NCBI GenBank assembly: GCA_964388665.1
Contig: CAYMBJ010000010.1
Coordinates: 3,373 to 67,372 of the forward strand
Direction of reading: 5' to 3'
Origin: CALCCV01 sp964388665
GTDB lineage: Bacteria > Bdellovibrionota > Bdellovibrionia > Bdellovibrionales > Bdellovibrionaceae
Length of the DNA stretch: 64,000 bases
The notes under the pieces are model-generated. The model had not been told where the DNA came from. It made no database searches and worked only from the letters and a program-made list of their open reading frames with translations. Positions 16,741 to 26,151 of this stretch are shown one piece after another (the stretch's first letter is position 1; each line of letters begins with the position of its first letter). A program made the position numbers and the translations under genes.

Positions 16741-17940
16741 TTGCGCTGGTCCCAATCGCCGTGGTCAAAGAGTATTTGGCTGATCTGCTTAGCTTTTTTT
16801 CTGTTACCACAGCCTGCGGCTCTTGCTCTGTTTTCATCCTTTGCACGGCAGCGCCTGTCCGACCCGACCAGTGGCGAGGCGATGCCCGCACGAAAATACC
16901 TAGATGAGCTCGAAGGGCTATCGGACCGCTTCAAGAGCAGACATGAAAATAACTGGAACACCGTCACGGGTTTGCCACTCGCCTTTTTTACACCAGAAAC
17001 GAGTCTGGGCGTGGGCTATCTGGCTCTGTACAAGTTCGATCCCAATCAAAAGAAGAAGGTGAGCACGGTTTTGGGCACAGCCTCATACACCGTCAAAAAC
17101 CAATCGCTTTTTACCCTCACACCAAAAATGTACTACAACGGCGGCAAGTACGAGCTGCATGGCAACTTGGCTATTTCAAATTACCCCAATCGTTTTTACG
17201 GACCCTCCAATCAGCAACTGGAGCCGTTTGAAACTTACCGCGAGCAGAATATCCAATCATATGCTCTGGTCGGTTATGAGTTTATGCAAGACATCTTCAT
17301 TCGCACGGCCATTCACCGCGAAAATCGCAAGTTGTTTGAATTTGAAGACAGCCCCACTCTAGCGAAAATCGTCGAAGAACAAGGGAAGACGATTGATATC
17401 GCGGCCTACCATGTGAGCCTTGAATGGGACCAGCGCGACTTTCCGCAAGCTCCGCTGGAAGGGAGGCTGTTTCGCCTGTTGGTTTACGATGCCTACCCTC
17501 GGGGGCTTGAGCGATTTCAGCGCATCGATTTGGATCTTCGCTACTATACGAGTCAAATTGACGGAGTCACCATTGCCACACAATTTCAAATGTCGGACCT
17601 GCGCAGCAAAGGCGAGGTGCCTTTTCTCTATAAAAACACGCTCGGCGGTGGCTTTCGTCTGCGCGGCTATTATGTTTCAGAATACATGGATCTTTCAATG
17701 GGCCTGGCTCAGGTGGAGATTCGCACTCCCATCGCCCAGCGGTGGGAGATATCGTCTTTTATTGGAGTGGGCAAAGCCGCGTCCTCACTGGATGCTTTAA
17801 ATTCTGCACGTGACATTTGGGTCGGAGGCGGCGGCGTGCACTTTCTCTTTGATGAACAATCTCGCACCAAATTGCGTTTGGAGCTAGGCTTTGCTGAGAC
17901 CATTCCGAGTCTCTACTTTTTGGTTGGTGAAGGATTTTAA
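16741..17940 (+). CDS. Omp85/BamA-type outer-membrane barrel without POTRA domains
   Basis: 399 residues from a TTG start preceded by GAGGAG. A signal peptide (IWLICLAFFLLPQPAALA) leads to a short linker and then alternating beta strands to the C-terminus, ending in aromatic YFLVGEGF. The block GGGFRLRGYY matches the conserved RG(F/Y) motif of strand 6 loops in BamA-family barrels. No POTRA domain is present, so it is a surface-antigen (bacterial surface antigen/D15) barrel rather than BamA itself. Cargo unknown. Confidence 0.75.
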   Translation: MRWSQSPWSKSIWLICLAFFLLPQPAALALFSSFARQRLSDPTSGEAMPARKYLDELEGLSDRFKSRHENNWNTVTGLPLAFFTPETSLGVGYLALYKFDPNQKKKVSTVLGTASYTVKNQSLFTLTPKMYYNGGKYELHGNLAISNYPNRFYGPSNQQLEPFETYREQNIQSYALVGYEFMQDIFIRTAIHRENRKLFEFEDSPTLAKIVEEQGKTIDIAAYHVSLEWDQRDFPQAPLEGRLFRLLVYDAYPRGLERFQRIDLDLRYYTSQIDGVTIATQFQMSDLRSKGEVPFLYKNTLGGGFRLRGYYVSEYMDLSMGLAQVEIRTPIAQRWEISSFIGVGKAASSLDALNSARDIWVGGGGVHFLFDEQSRTKLRLELGFAETIPSLYFLVGEGF

Positions 17941-18163
17941 CAAGAGACTTTTGCTTAAATCGCGCCCAATTCTAGTTTATATCGAACACAAGCAAGACTG
18001 AAGCCGAATTTGCAAAAAATAGAGTCTTTACGGCAGCGTCGCATAAGAACTAGTATTTTTACTCGTTTCTGCCAATCATCGGTAACGTATCGGCCTATAA
18101 TTTCTGGCAATGATATCTGGTAACGATATCTGGAATAATATTAACCAAACAGGGGAGATTCCT

Positions 18164-19285
18164 TTGAGCACAATTTCACTCATTGAAAAGCACGGCGGTC
18201 ACGAGCAAGTTCTTTATTGTCATGATTCCAGCGTCGGCCTCAAGGCCATCATTGCCATTCACAACACAGCACTTGGCCCGGCGCTGGGCGGCACCCGAAT
18301 GTGGAATTACAAGAGCGAAGAGGAAGCTCTGATTGATGTTTTGCGACTCTCGCGCGGCATGACTTACAAAGCTTCAGCCGCTGGATTGAATTTGGGGGGC
18401 GGCAAAGCCGTGATTATTGGTGATCCCAACACACAAAAATCGGAAGGAATGTTTCGCGCCTTTGGCCAATTTGTAAACTCCTTAAACGGTAAGTACATCA
18501 CCGCCGAAGACGTTGGCACCGGAGTTTCAGATATGGAGTGCGTCTTCATGGAAACGCCTTGGGTGACCGGGATTCCTAAGGATTTTGGCGGTTCGGGCGA
18601 CCCTTCGCCGTACACTGCCCACGGAGTGCTTATGGGGATCAAGGCCGCCGCCAGCGAAAAGCTGGGCACAGATAGCCTGCGAGGAATGAAGGTGGCCGTT
18701 CAGGGCCTCGGAAATGTTGGCTCAAATTTGGTTCAGTATCTCGTCGGCGATGGTGCTTTTGTTTTCATTGCGGATTTGGACCAGAAGAAAGTCAAAGCCA
18801 TGGAAGAGAAGCACCCTTCCCAGGTCAAAGCTATGAACCCGGACGAGATCATTTTTGCAGATTGTGACATTCTTGCCCCTTGTGCCATGGGTGCGGTAAT
18901 CAATGACCAATCCATTCAAAAGCTCAAGTGCAAAGTGGTCGCTGGCGGCGCCAACAATCAGCTTGCAGAGCCTAAGCACGGCGACCAATTGCGAGAGCGC
19001 GGCATCCTGTATGCTCCAGACTATGTGGTGAATGCCGGTGGTCTTATGAATGTTTTTGTAGAGCTCGAAGGCTATTCCAGCGAACGGGCTTTTGAAAAGA
19101 CTCGCAAGGTCTATGAAAATGTCACAAAGGTCTTTGAAATTGCGAAGCGTGATAACATTTCGACGCATCTGGCAGCTGATCGCTTAGCAGAAGAGCGAAT
19201 TCAGATTATAGGAAAACTCAAGCAAAGACACCCTGGTCTATCCAGTCGTGCCTTTACAACCTTGCGCGAGGTCTATAACCGCTAA
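18164..19285 (+). CDS. Leucine dehydrogenase-like amino acid dehydrogenase
   Basis: NAD-dependent oxidative deamination of branched-chain amino acids is the usual role of this Glu/Leu/Phe/Val dehydrogenase branch. Visible blocks: GPALGGTRMW, GLNLGGGKAVI with a catalytic Lys, TAEDVGT, and the NAD Rossmann motif GLGNVGSN. TTG 18164, with GGGGAGATTCC upstream, gives 373 residues and the usual N-terminus; the open frame reaches ATG 18110, which has no site. Phe and Leu enzymes are hard to separate by eye. It could feed 2-oxo acids toward the acyl-CoA genes at 41500-46452. Confidence 0.85.
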   Translation: MSTISLIEKHGGHEQVLYCHDSSVGLKAIIAIHNTALGPALGGTRMWNYKSEEEALIDVLRLSRGMTYKASAAGLNLGGGKAVIIGDPNTQKSEGMFRAFGQFVNSLNGKYITAEDVGTGVSDMECVFMETPWVTGIPKDFGGSGDPSPYTAHGVLMGIKAAASEKLGTDSLRGMKVAVQGLGNVGSNLVQYLVGDGAFVFIADLDQKKVKAMEEKHPSQVKAMNPDEIIFADCDILAPCAMGAVINDQSIQKLKCKVVAGGANNQLAEPKHGDQLRERGILYAPDYVVNAGGLMNVFVELEGYSSERAFEKTRKVYENVTKVFEIAKRDNISTHLAADRLAEERIQIIGKLKQRHPGLSSRAFTTLREVYNR

Positions 19286-19343
19286 AGTCTTGACCTTGTC
19301 CACGCTTTGAATCACCATTTGAGCGATTCATTTATACAAAACG

Positions 19344-20264
19344 ATGTTGAGCAATCACATAGGGGGACTTCTGGACAAGAAACAGATTGAAAAAGACGCA
19401 AAAAGCAAGGATCCATTGCGTGCTTTTTTGGAGAGAATTTGGACCTGGACAGTGGCCAATCCACAATTGGTGGTAGGTGGTGCTGTTTTGGTTCTCGGTG
19501 TTATTCTGGCAATTCCAGTCATTTCTTATTTTCAGACTGCCAAAGAAAAGACCGCACAAGAGGCTTTCTTTATGGCCGATAAGAAATTCATGAAGCTCAA
19601 AGAAAAGTATGACACCGCTGAGCGCGAAGCCAAAAAACCAAAATCTCCTGAAGAAAAAATAGCCGAGCGCGCTGCAAAAATGGCTGAAGGAAAAGATGGT
19701 AAAAGCAGTGAAGACGCTTCAAGCGAAAACAATCTTCCCTCCGGCGACGCTGCCAAAGATTATGCTGAGGTCATTCCCGATTTTGACAATATTATAGAGC
19801 AGCATCCGGGCACTAAGGCCGCGCAGATGTCAGCACTGCTGGTGGCGGATCTGTTTATTCGCAATCAGAAGTGGGACGAAGCTTTGAGTCGATTGGGAAA
19901 AGTAAAAGGGATTACCAGCCCAGACTTTTTGACCGCATTTGTCTCTTACAAATATGGAAATGTTTTGGCGAGCAACGGCAGCTGTGACAAAGCCATTGCT
20001 GAGTGGGATCAGTCCTTAAAGAAAAATTTACCTGAAGTGATTGCCAATTACACCAAAGTGGCCATCGGCCTCTGTTATGAAACCAACAATGACCTCGCTC
20101 AGGCAGAGAGGTACTATTCTGAGGTGGCCAACTTGGCCCCTTCTAAGATGGAAGGGCCTGGAAGCGAAAGCAATTTCTTCTCTGATGATGCCAAAAAGGA
20201 TGCGGAAAAGTACTTGCGAGCTCTAAAAATCAAGCAGCAAAAAGGTACGAATGCGCAAAACTAA
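19344..20264 (+). CDS. YfgM-like membrane-anchored TPR protein
   Basis: 306 residues: an N-terminal cytoplasmic stretch, one TM segment (LVVGGAVLVLGVILAIPVISYF), a Lys/Glu-rich coiled region, then a helical part with TPR-like units (AAQMSALLVADLFIRNQKWDEAL; AIGLCYETNNDLAQAERYYSEV). E. coli YfgM is an ancillary SecYEG-associated protein encoded next to bamB, and here too a BamB-like gene follows with a 14-base overlap. The family call rests on architecture and neighbour order. Confidence 0.65.
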   Translation: MLSNHIGGLLDKKQIEKDAKSKDPLRAFLERIWTWTVANPQLVVGGAVLVLGVILAIPVISYFQTAKEKTAQEAFFMADKKFMKLKEKYDTAEREAKKPKSPEEKIAERAAKMAEGKDGKSSEDASSENNLPSGDAAKDYAEVIPDFDNIIEQHPGTKAAQMSALLVADLFIRNQKWDEALSRLGKVKGITSPDFLTAFVSYKYGNVLASNGSCDKAIAEWDQSLKKNLPEVIANYTKVAIGLCYETNNDLAQAERYYSEVANLAPSKMEGPGSESNFFSDDAKKDAEKYLRALKIKQQKGTNAQN

Positions 20265-21447
20265 CCTCGTGAGCATAGACTTTTTGAAATGCGTAAAGCT
20301 GATTGCCATTGGCGGAGTGGCCTGCCAGTTGATGGCTTGCTCGAGCCTTCTTAAAGAGCAAGGCGCCGACAAAGAATTTTTCATGCGCAAGGTTTTGGTG
20401 CTGGAAGGCCCCGGCCTACCACAAAACGGGTTTCGCAAAATTCAGCGCACCGAGCCTGTGGTGAGTGGCGACAGAGTGATCTATGGTCATGCCTATGCGG
20501 GAGCCTTTGCCTACAATTTGGAAACGGGCACAGAGGTTTGGAAAGTGGCAATCCCTGAGGGCGTCGAGGCTTCAGGCGCCGTGTTCAAAGACAATCTTTA
20601 CTTTGGTGGCTTGGACGGCAAATTTCGTTCGGTGAATTTAAAGACGGGTGCAGTGAACTGGGAATTTTCTGCTAAATCGGAGATCGTCGCCCAACCCACT
20701 TTTGATGCGCAAAATGGTCATGTCTTTTTTATTGCCGGAAATAATATACTGTACTCACTTAACGCCGAAAATGGGAATTTGCGATGGCAGTACAATCGGC
20801 CCGAGACCACTGCATTTTCGATTCGCGGTGGTGGGCGCCCAGCTATCAATGATAAATATGTATTCGCAGGATTTTCTGATGGTAGCTTGGTATGCCTAGA
20901 CATCAATAATGGCTCGGTTTTGTGGGAAAATCAAATCTCCAAAGCCAAGAAGTTTCAAGATCTGGACTCGGCTCCCATTCTGGATGGCAATTTGGTCATA
21001 ACAGCTGGTTTTGAAGGGGCACTTACGGCCTTGAATCAGACCACTGGCGCGCAAACCTGGCAAATTCCGCTCGCTGGACTTTATGCAGACCCAATTGCTG
21101 ATGCTGAAAAGTACTATCTGGCGAGCCCGCAAGGAGTGCTCACCGCGATTCGTAAGTCTGATGGTCAAAAAATTTGGGAATACAAGAACTTTAGGGGCGT
21201 TCCCACAAAACCGGCTTTAACTCGCGGCTACCTTCTGATCGGGGACTCAGCTGGCCCCATTCAGGCCATTGATGCTGCCAGTGGCAAAAAGATTGGCCAA
21301 CTGGATCTGGGTCGAGGCATCACCTCGGCACTCGCCGTAGATCCTGAAAAGTCCATGGCCTATTTCAGTACGCCCGAAGGGCATTTTTATTCCATTGAAT
21401 TTGGCTTTCGCTTTCCATATTGGATTTCGTATTTAATCAGCCCCTAG
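20251..21447 (+). CDS. bamB: BamB-like PQQ-propeller lipoprotein
   Basis: 398 residues with a lipobox (LMACSS) after an N-terminal hydrophobic segment and a beta-propeller of PQQ-like repeats with the typical G..W motif: ETGTEVWKV, KTGAVNWEF, ENGNLRWQY, NNGSVLWEN, TTGAQTWQI, SDGQKIWEY. BamB is an accessory lipoprotein of the outer-membrane barrel assembly machine. The start is preceded by AAGGTACGA and overlaps the end of the YfgM-like gene, implying coupling. Confidence 0.8.
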   Translation: MRKTNLVSIDFLKCVKLIAIGGVACQLMACSSLLKEQGADKEFFMRKVLVLEGPGLPQNGFRKIQRTEPVVSGDRVIYGHAYAGAFAYNLETGTEVWKVAIPEGVEASGAVFKDNLYFGGLDGKFRSVNLKTGAVNWEFSAKSEIVAQPTFDAQNGHVFFIAGNNILYSLNAENGNLRWQYNRPETTAFSIRGGGRPAINDKYVFAGFSDGSLVCLDINNGSVLWENQISKAKKFQDLDSAPILDGNLVITAGFEGALTALNQTTGAQTWQIPLAGLYADPIADAEKYYLASPQGVLTAIRKSDGQKIWEYKNFRGVPTKPALTRGYLLIGDSAGPIQAIDAASGKKIGQLDLGRGITSALAVDPEKSMAYFSTPEGHFYSIEFGFRFPYWISYLISP

Positions 21448-21495
21448 CGTTTTGTCAAAATGAGGACACGCCCTAGTAGTACAAGTGGAGGACAA

Positions 21496-21864
21496 ATGGC
21501 GCTCTTTTTTAAAACTCTCATCCTCATTGGATGCGCAGCGATCATTGGCTGTTCGACAGGTCCCTGCGCACGGAAAGATAGGTTTGCTAAACCCATGACG
21601 AGTTCAAAGTTAGAAACTGTATTCGTATTCAAAGCTGACGGCAGCCTGCAATGCCAGCCCGATACAGGAAAATCGCCTGAGAAGATGGCGCAAGATCTTG
21701 GACCTATGAAAATTCACTCACAAAAAAGCGTTCACGACGGCAAAATGCGTGTCCAACTGTGCGGAACGCCCACGGGCCAAATCAATGTCTATGAAATCAA
21801 TAGCGAAGACCTTCAAAAGGCCCAGGCCGTCGGCTTTAAGGTCTGGACCAGCACCGAGAATTGA
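21496..21864 (+). CDS. Small lipoprotein, unknown
   Basis: 122 residues. GGAGGACAA precedes the ATG at 21496; the frame is open 12 codons further upstream without a site. A lipobox (IIGC) follows a short hydrophobic stretch, so the protein is probably lipidated. The mature part has Cys residues (STGPCARK, LQCQPD, VQLCGT) and no recognised domain. It follows the BamB-like gene by about 50 bases and may share its transcript. Confidence 0.65.
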   Translation: MALFFKTLILIGCAAIIGCSTGPCARKDRFAKPMTSSKLETVFVFKADGSLQCQPDTGKSPEKMAQDLGPMKIHSQKSVHDGKMRVQLCGTPTGQINVYEINSEDLQKAQAVGFKVWTSTEN

Positions 21865-21915
21865 CCTGACGCTCAAAGTTTCTCGTCGCTGCTATTGCAA
21901 CCATGAATACTGTTG

Positions 21916-22257
21916 CTATTCGAGAGTCAATTCCTCATCATCAAGTGTGAGCTCAGCATTCGTGTTCTTGGACGAGCAGCTCACTAGTATTTCAGTCGTC
22001 GAATCAGCATAGATGGATCCTGTTTTCATGTCGACACTGCCGCCAACTTTGTTCCCAGAGTTCACTAGCTTGTATCCCGTGGGGCAAATTTCATTCGCTT
22101 TATTATAACAGCTTCGTGCCTCAGAGCAGCCCACGAGAAAGGCCCTTTCGCGATTGGGCCCCATAACCACGTCAACAGTCGTGCATGCCACCATATTGAG
22201 AAGAGATAGACCCAACAACGCTACAGGCAATAAAAAAGACCTAATGACCTTACTCAA
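21916..22257 (-). CDS. Small lipoprotein, unknown
   Basis: 113 residues from a TTG start with a strong AAGGAGG 3 bases upstream. The signal peptide ends in a lipobox (MVACTT). The mature part has a Cys pair pattern (VGCSEARSCYNKANEIC) and an acidic tail (ELTLDDEELTLE). No family can be named with confidence. It is convergent with the lipoprotein gene at 21496. Confidence 0.65.
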   Translation of the reverse strand: MSKVIRSFLLPVALLGLSLLNMVACTTVDVVMGPNRERAFLVGCSEARSCYNKANEICPTGYKLVNSGNKVGGSVDMKTGSIYADSTTEILVSCSSKNTNAELTLDDEELTLE

Positions 22258-22391
22258 GGTGCCTCCTTAAAAATAAGACCACTAGCACAGAAATCAGCAT
22301 TGCAAAAGCGCTTAAATGGCGCCTTTCAATGTATCTGACTCTTTAAATTTAACAATTCGCTCCTGACTTGTCTGATTTTTTACTGTGATTT

Positions 22392-22913
22392 TTACTGAGT
22401 CATCCTCGAAAAGCTACAAGTGCTAAATCTACCTTCATTGGCAAAAACCAGTTCTATTTGGCTTGATGAGATTTCTTTGAGCGTGACATCAAGGTAAGGA
22501 GTACCACACTGTTTAAAAATCAGCCCTTCACATGAGGCTTCCCGAAATCGAACAGTTTTTGCTTTGGCCGAAAAATCTGCTCTCTGTCCATTATAGGTTC
22601 CGAAATCATCATTTCTATAGTGCCATTTTCCATCCGCATTGCCAAAACGGATCCACCACGGATATTGAACTTGCGCTTTCTCGATAACCGCAACTCCGGG
22701 ATGAAGTTTTCCCGAGGAGTCTTTCAGAGTCTGAACAGTAACCTCCTGAGGCAGTTTGCAATCTTGACCACCGCTCAAAGAATATTCTCCCGCCAGACGA
22801 TTTGAAAACTTTTGATATTCAGAATCACCGCCGGATGCACGATCCGAAGAAAAAGCGACCAAAGGCATAAGACTCATAAGCATTCCGCAAAGCAATTTCT
22901 TGGTAATTTTCAT
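22392..22913 (-). CDS. Exported protein, unknown
   Basis: 173 residues with a signal peptide (KKLLCGMLMSLMPLVAFSSD). The mature protein is beta-rich with four Cys (GQDCKL, EASCEGLIFKQC, FSTCSF), suggesting disulfides in the periplasm. A CTCTCCTATTG region on the plus strand gives an AGGAGAG site before the ATG. No family recognised; its lipid- or polysaccharide-binding ability cannot be judged from sequence. Confidence 0.65.
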   Translation of the reverse strand: MKITKKLLCGMLMSLMPLVAFSSDRASGGDSEYQKFSNRLAGEYSLSGGQDCKLPQEVTVQTLKDSSGKLHPGVAVIEKAQVQYPWWIRFGNADGKWHYRNDDFGTYNGQRADFSAKAKTVRFREASCEGLIFKQCGTPYLDVTLKEISSSQIELVFANEGRFSTCSFSRMTQ

Positions 22914-23253
22914 ATCACTCTCCTATTGTTGTGGTGAATTTTAGAAAATTTTTCCAATTCTGCCAAGCGTCTAAATTCTATACAGAAAGTCTTTCACATC
23001 TCACCTTAGCCGTGCATTTGCTGAGCAGGAAATAATGTAAGATTGTCCAGGAATGCCTGTCTCCACCAATAAATCACACCCCCATAAGTAACATAATATA
23101 ACTTATCAGAACCAAATCTGATCCTTTTCTGATCCTTTTAAGTCCTTAAACTCATTGATACGTGGCTATGCCCTATCTAACTTTGGTCCTAAAGATGCCT
23201 GCAATTGGCAATGTTTGCTACTTTTGCGGCAGCAATCCCTCAATAATGATGGA
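22914..23253. other. Divergent intergenic region with a tandem 11-mer
   Basis: About 340 bases between two divergently transcribed exported-protein genes. CTGATCCTTTT occurs twice in tandem (23118-23128 and 23129-23139), about 115 bases before the ATG at 23254. ATAAGT at 23084-23089 and ACTTAT at 23101-23106 form a short inverted repeat. An in-frame extension of the next gene back to 23155 lacks a site and is not favoured. Confidence 0.4.
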
Positions 23254-24045
23254 ATGAAAACATTAGCATCTCTTTTCATCGCACTTTTAGCTTCAAGTGG
23301 TGTTGCCATGTCCTCCTCCGCAAGGACTGGCGAAAGTTCTACAGAAAGGTCTACGGAGACACCAAGTCGCGAAAGGCTGAATTACCTCACCAAGCGCATC
23401 GATACCCGTAGCCCGAAAATAGATTGTCCTAATGAGAACTTTTTGATCGGCAAAACGCGTTTTCGCTCAGCGCATCTCAGTGCTGACAAATGCTATTTTT
23501 CTGTGAGCATCAATCGCTTCACTGATTTGGTGTACCGGCAGTATTTATTTACAACCAATGGCCTACTGATGGTTTTTAACTCCTTTGGAAGTGGCCCCGA
23601 AAGCACGGACACTGGAGCCCGCGAATACTACTTTTTTCCACGCGACCATGACATTCAACTGAAAGTGGATCCGACTATGGGCCTATTGCAACTGCGCCTC
23701 ATCAATGGCGACATGGCCACCTTTGATATCGAAGCGGCAAGTCTAGATCGGTTAGATTTGGGTCAAGTCTTTGTCGACCCCGAAATTGTCCAGAGCAATC
23801 AGGGCGGAGTGGAAATAAAAAGATACAGTGGTCTCTTGTTGGATAGCGGATTCAAACTAGGTAGCTCGCCTTCGAGTAAACCAAATCGAGAGTCTAAATT
23901 TACAGATGCTGGCGGGCGTACCTGCGTAGTGAAGAATTCTGAAATTTTCAAATATCCGGGCGGTGAAACTGCATTCAAGTTCTCTGATCAAGAGCTTAAA
24001 GAATTTTTGGCAGGCCGATGTCCACAAATCAATTGGAACTTTTAG
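23254..24045 (+). CDS. Exported protein, unknown
   Basis: 263 residues from ATG 23254, chosen because it begins a signal peptide (MKTLASLFIALLASSGVAMS); the frame is open to 23155 without such a feature. The mature part starts with a Ser/Thr/Glu/Arg-rich linker and then a beta-rich domain with Cys residues (KIDCPNE, DKCYFS, RTCVVKN, GRCPQ). No family recognised. The MscS-like gene follows after 26 bases, so the two may be co-transcribed. Confidence 0.65.
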   Translation: MKTLASLFIALLASSGVAMSSSARTGESSTERSTETPSRERLNYLTKRIDTRSPKIDCPNENFLIGKTRFRSAHLSADKCYFSVSINRFTDLVYRQYLFTTNGLLMVFNSFGSGPESTDTGAREYYFFPRDHDIQLKVDPTMGLLQLRLINGDMATFDIEAASLDRLDLGQVFVDPEIVQSNQGGVEIKRYSGLLLDSGFKLGSSPSSKPNRESKFTDAGGRTCVVKNSEIFKYPGGETAFKFSDQELKEFLAGRCPQINWNF

Positions 24046-24071
24046 ATATTGATGGAATCATCCTATATTAG

Positions 24072-25106
24072 ATGGAAAAGTGGATCAATTCTGAAGCAAT
24101 TTACGGATGGTTGGACCTAGAAGGCCTAGGTCTTCTGTCATTTTTAATTCTTCTCGCCTTGGCTTTTTATAAGTTGTTTTTGAAAGAACTCAATCAAGAG
24201 CGGCACTCCAATATACGAGCTGTACTTTCTAGCATCACCAAGCATTTTGGCGTATTCTTGGTGTTCTTTATGCTCTATCAAATCAGCACGGATCCTTCCT
24301 GGCTGGGCCCCATTGTGCTGGTGATTAAACCCTATCTCGGATTTTTGGCTTTTTTTGTTGGCCTCACCGTCTTTATTCGTCTCGCAAGACTTTTGGCCTT
24401 GATGTATCTGTTTATGGGTTCAATGCAGGCCGGAGTGCCTCTTCTATTGGTCAATGTCTTTAGTCTATTGCTCAGTATTTCCATATTGTTTTGGACACTT
24501 TCTCATGTGTTTAGAATTCAATTGGGCCCGCTGCTTGCCACATCGGCCGCTTTTTCGATAGTGCTTGGTCTTGCACTGCAGGACACCTTGGGAAATTTGG
24601 TGGCTGGGGTGGCCATTCAGATTGATGACTGCTTTCACATTGGAAATTGGCTAGAGGTCGTTAACGGCATCAATAAAACTGTGGGCCAAGTCAAAGACAT
24701 TTCATGGCGATCGACAACTTTGATTGGCCTGAGCGACGAGCTGATTGTGATTCCCAATCGTATTCTCGCCAGTTCATTGATTAGTAATTTTTCGCCAAGT
24801 CAGCCGATCATCCGCAATTTGGTGTTTCGGGTTCCTAATCAGAGTGATTTTAAGTTGGTCTTAAAAATTCTGGAAAAGTCAGCCCATGACGCCCCAGAAG
24901 TCCTCACTGCGCCAAAGCCATTTGCCTTTGTCCATGAGGTCAGCGCCTCCTGGACTCAAATCAAGCTCATCTACTGGATTGAGTCCTATGGTAGCCAATT
25001 TGCCGTTGGCGACCGAATCTACCGAAAAGTTCTTGAAACTCTCTCTGAACATAGTATTGAATTGGCACCCGATGCGTTGGTGGTCAGATCCCATTCACTG
25101 TCATAG
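24072..25106 (+). CDS. MscS-family mechanosensitive channel
   Basis: 344 residues. Four to five hydrophobic segments occupy the first 165 residues; the pore-lining segment is followed by the MscS hallmark GLALQDTLGNLVAGVAIQ and the beta-domain block GNWLEVV..GQVKDISWRSTTLI with VIPNRILASS. The C-terminal alpha/beta domain is short, ending at RSHSLS. Predicted to release osmolytes through the inner membrane on hypo-osmotic shock. Only 20 bases separate it from ttcA. Confidence 0.88.
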   Translation: MEKWINSEAIYGWLDLEGLGLLSFLILLALAFYKLFLKELNQERHSNIRAVLSSITKHFGVFLVFFMLYQISTDPSWLGPIVLVIKPYLGFLAFFVGLTVFIRLARLLALMYLFMGSMQAGVPLLLVNVFSLLLSISILFWTLSHVFRIQLGPLLATSAAFSIVLGLALQDTLGNLVAGVAIQIDDCFHIGNWLEVVNGINKTVGQVKDISWRSTTLIGLSDELIVIPNRILASSLISNFSPSQPIIRNLVFRVPNQSDFKLVLKILEKSAHDAPEVLTAPKPFAFVHEVSASWTQIKLIYWIESYGSQFAVGDRIYRKVLETLSEHSIELAPDALVVRSHSLS

Positions 25107-25125
25107 GGGTGGGAGAGAATGAGAA

Positions 25126-26085
25126 TTGAAAACAGACCCAATCATTGAATCCAATTCAGAGCTAGAGCCCAACTCCGCGCCAAAACCCAATTTAGGGCTA
25201 GATTCCAATTCAGAGCTAGAATCCGATTTAGCACTAGATTCCAATTTTGGACCGAGAGCTGCTGCGCCTCGGTGGCCTATTGCCAATGATCTAGAAATGG
25301 CTGTTGATATACGAAAAAAGATCAGCAAGGCCAGCGCAGACTTTGGCTTGATTGAAGCCGGCGACAGAATTCTCGTCGCCGTTTCTGGCGGCAAGGACTC
25401 AACAACATTGGCCTTGATTCTAAAACAGATTCAATCGATGGCACCCTTTCGTTTTGAAATGGCCACGGTTATTTTGGACCAAAAGCAACCTGGTTTTTTG
25501 GTTGATGAGTTTCGCAGTTTTTGGCAGGAGCAGCAGATTCCTTTTAAGGTGCTGGAGCGGGACACTTACTCTATCGTAAAAGAAAAGGTCCCGGCCGGCA
25601 GCACTTACTGCGCGCTCTGTTCGCGGCTTCGGCGCGCCATTCTTTATGATTATGCTTTTGATCATGGCTACAATAAAATTGCCCTCGGCCATCACTTGGA
25701 TGATGTGCTTCAAACGCTTTTTTTGAATATGTTTTACAGTGGCAAAATGGCAGCGATGCCGCCCAAATTGCTTTCGGATGATAAGCGCGTGCAGTTGATT
25801 CGGCCACTGTGTTATGTGCGCGAGCAAGAGATCGTGGATCTGCAACAGCACTGGCACTACCCGATCATTCCTTGTAACCTTTGCGGCTCGCAAGAGGGTC
25901 TAAAGCGCCAACAGCTCAAGACCTGGATCGCCAATTGGGAGACGCAAATTCCCAATTTTGTAAGCTCGGTCACCAACAGTTTGCGCAACATTCGCCCCAG
26001 CCAAATGTGGGACTCGGAGCTCTGGAATTTTGATTTTACTGGTCACGACCTTGGCGGCAATGAGGTCGCTCGGCTCGAGTCTTAG
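25126..26085 (+). CDS. ttcA: tRNA 2-thiocytidine synthetase TtcA with repeat leader
   Basis: Iron-sulfur, ATP-dependent thiolation of cytidine 32 in tRNA. The PP-loop SGGKDSTTLAL, the pair CALC and the pair CNLC are the TtcA signatures, along with DQKQPGF and GHHLDDVLQTLFLNMFYSGKMAAMPPK. From the TTG start the protein is 319 residues; the first 44 hold six imperfect hexapeptide repeats absent from ordinary TtcA. The start is weak (TTG 25126 after GGGAGAGAATGAGAA), and translation could begin nearer the core (for example Met before AVDIRKK). Confidence 0.9.
   Translation: MKTDPIIESNSELEPNSAPKPNLGLDSNSELESDLALDSNFGPRAAAPRWPIANDLEMAVDIRKKISKASADFGLIEAGDRILVAVSGGKDSTTLALILKQIQSMAPFRFEMATVILDQKQPGFLVDEFRSFWQEQQIPFKVLERDTYSIVKEKVPAGSTYCALCSRLRRAILYDYAFDHGYNKIALGHHLDDVLQTLFLNMFYSGKMAAMPPKLLSDDKRVQLIRPLCYVREQEIVDLQQHWHYPIIPCNLCGSQEGLKRQQLKTWIANWETQIPNFVSSVTNSLRNIRPSQMWDSELWNFDFTGHDLGGNEVARLES
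25150..25257 (+). repeat. 18-bp tandem repeat encoding hexapeptides in ttcA
   Basis: Six consecutive 18-base units encode SNSELE, PNSAPK, PNLGLD, SNSELE, SDLALD and SNFGPR. The first and fourth units are nearly identical in DNA (TCCAATTCAGAGCTAGA). The array keeps frame, so copy changes would alter only the leader length. Confidence 0.75.
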
Positions 26086-26151
26086 AAGAAGACAATAAGG
26101 AATTTGAGTTGAGAAGTTATCGAAAAGTTAGAAGAACACTTGCAAGATTCT

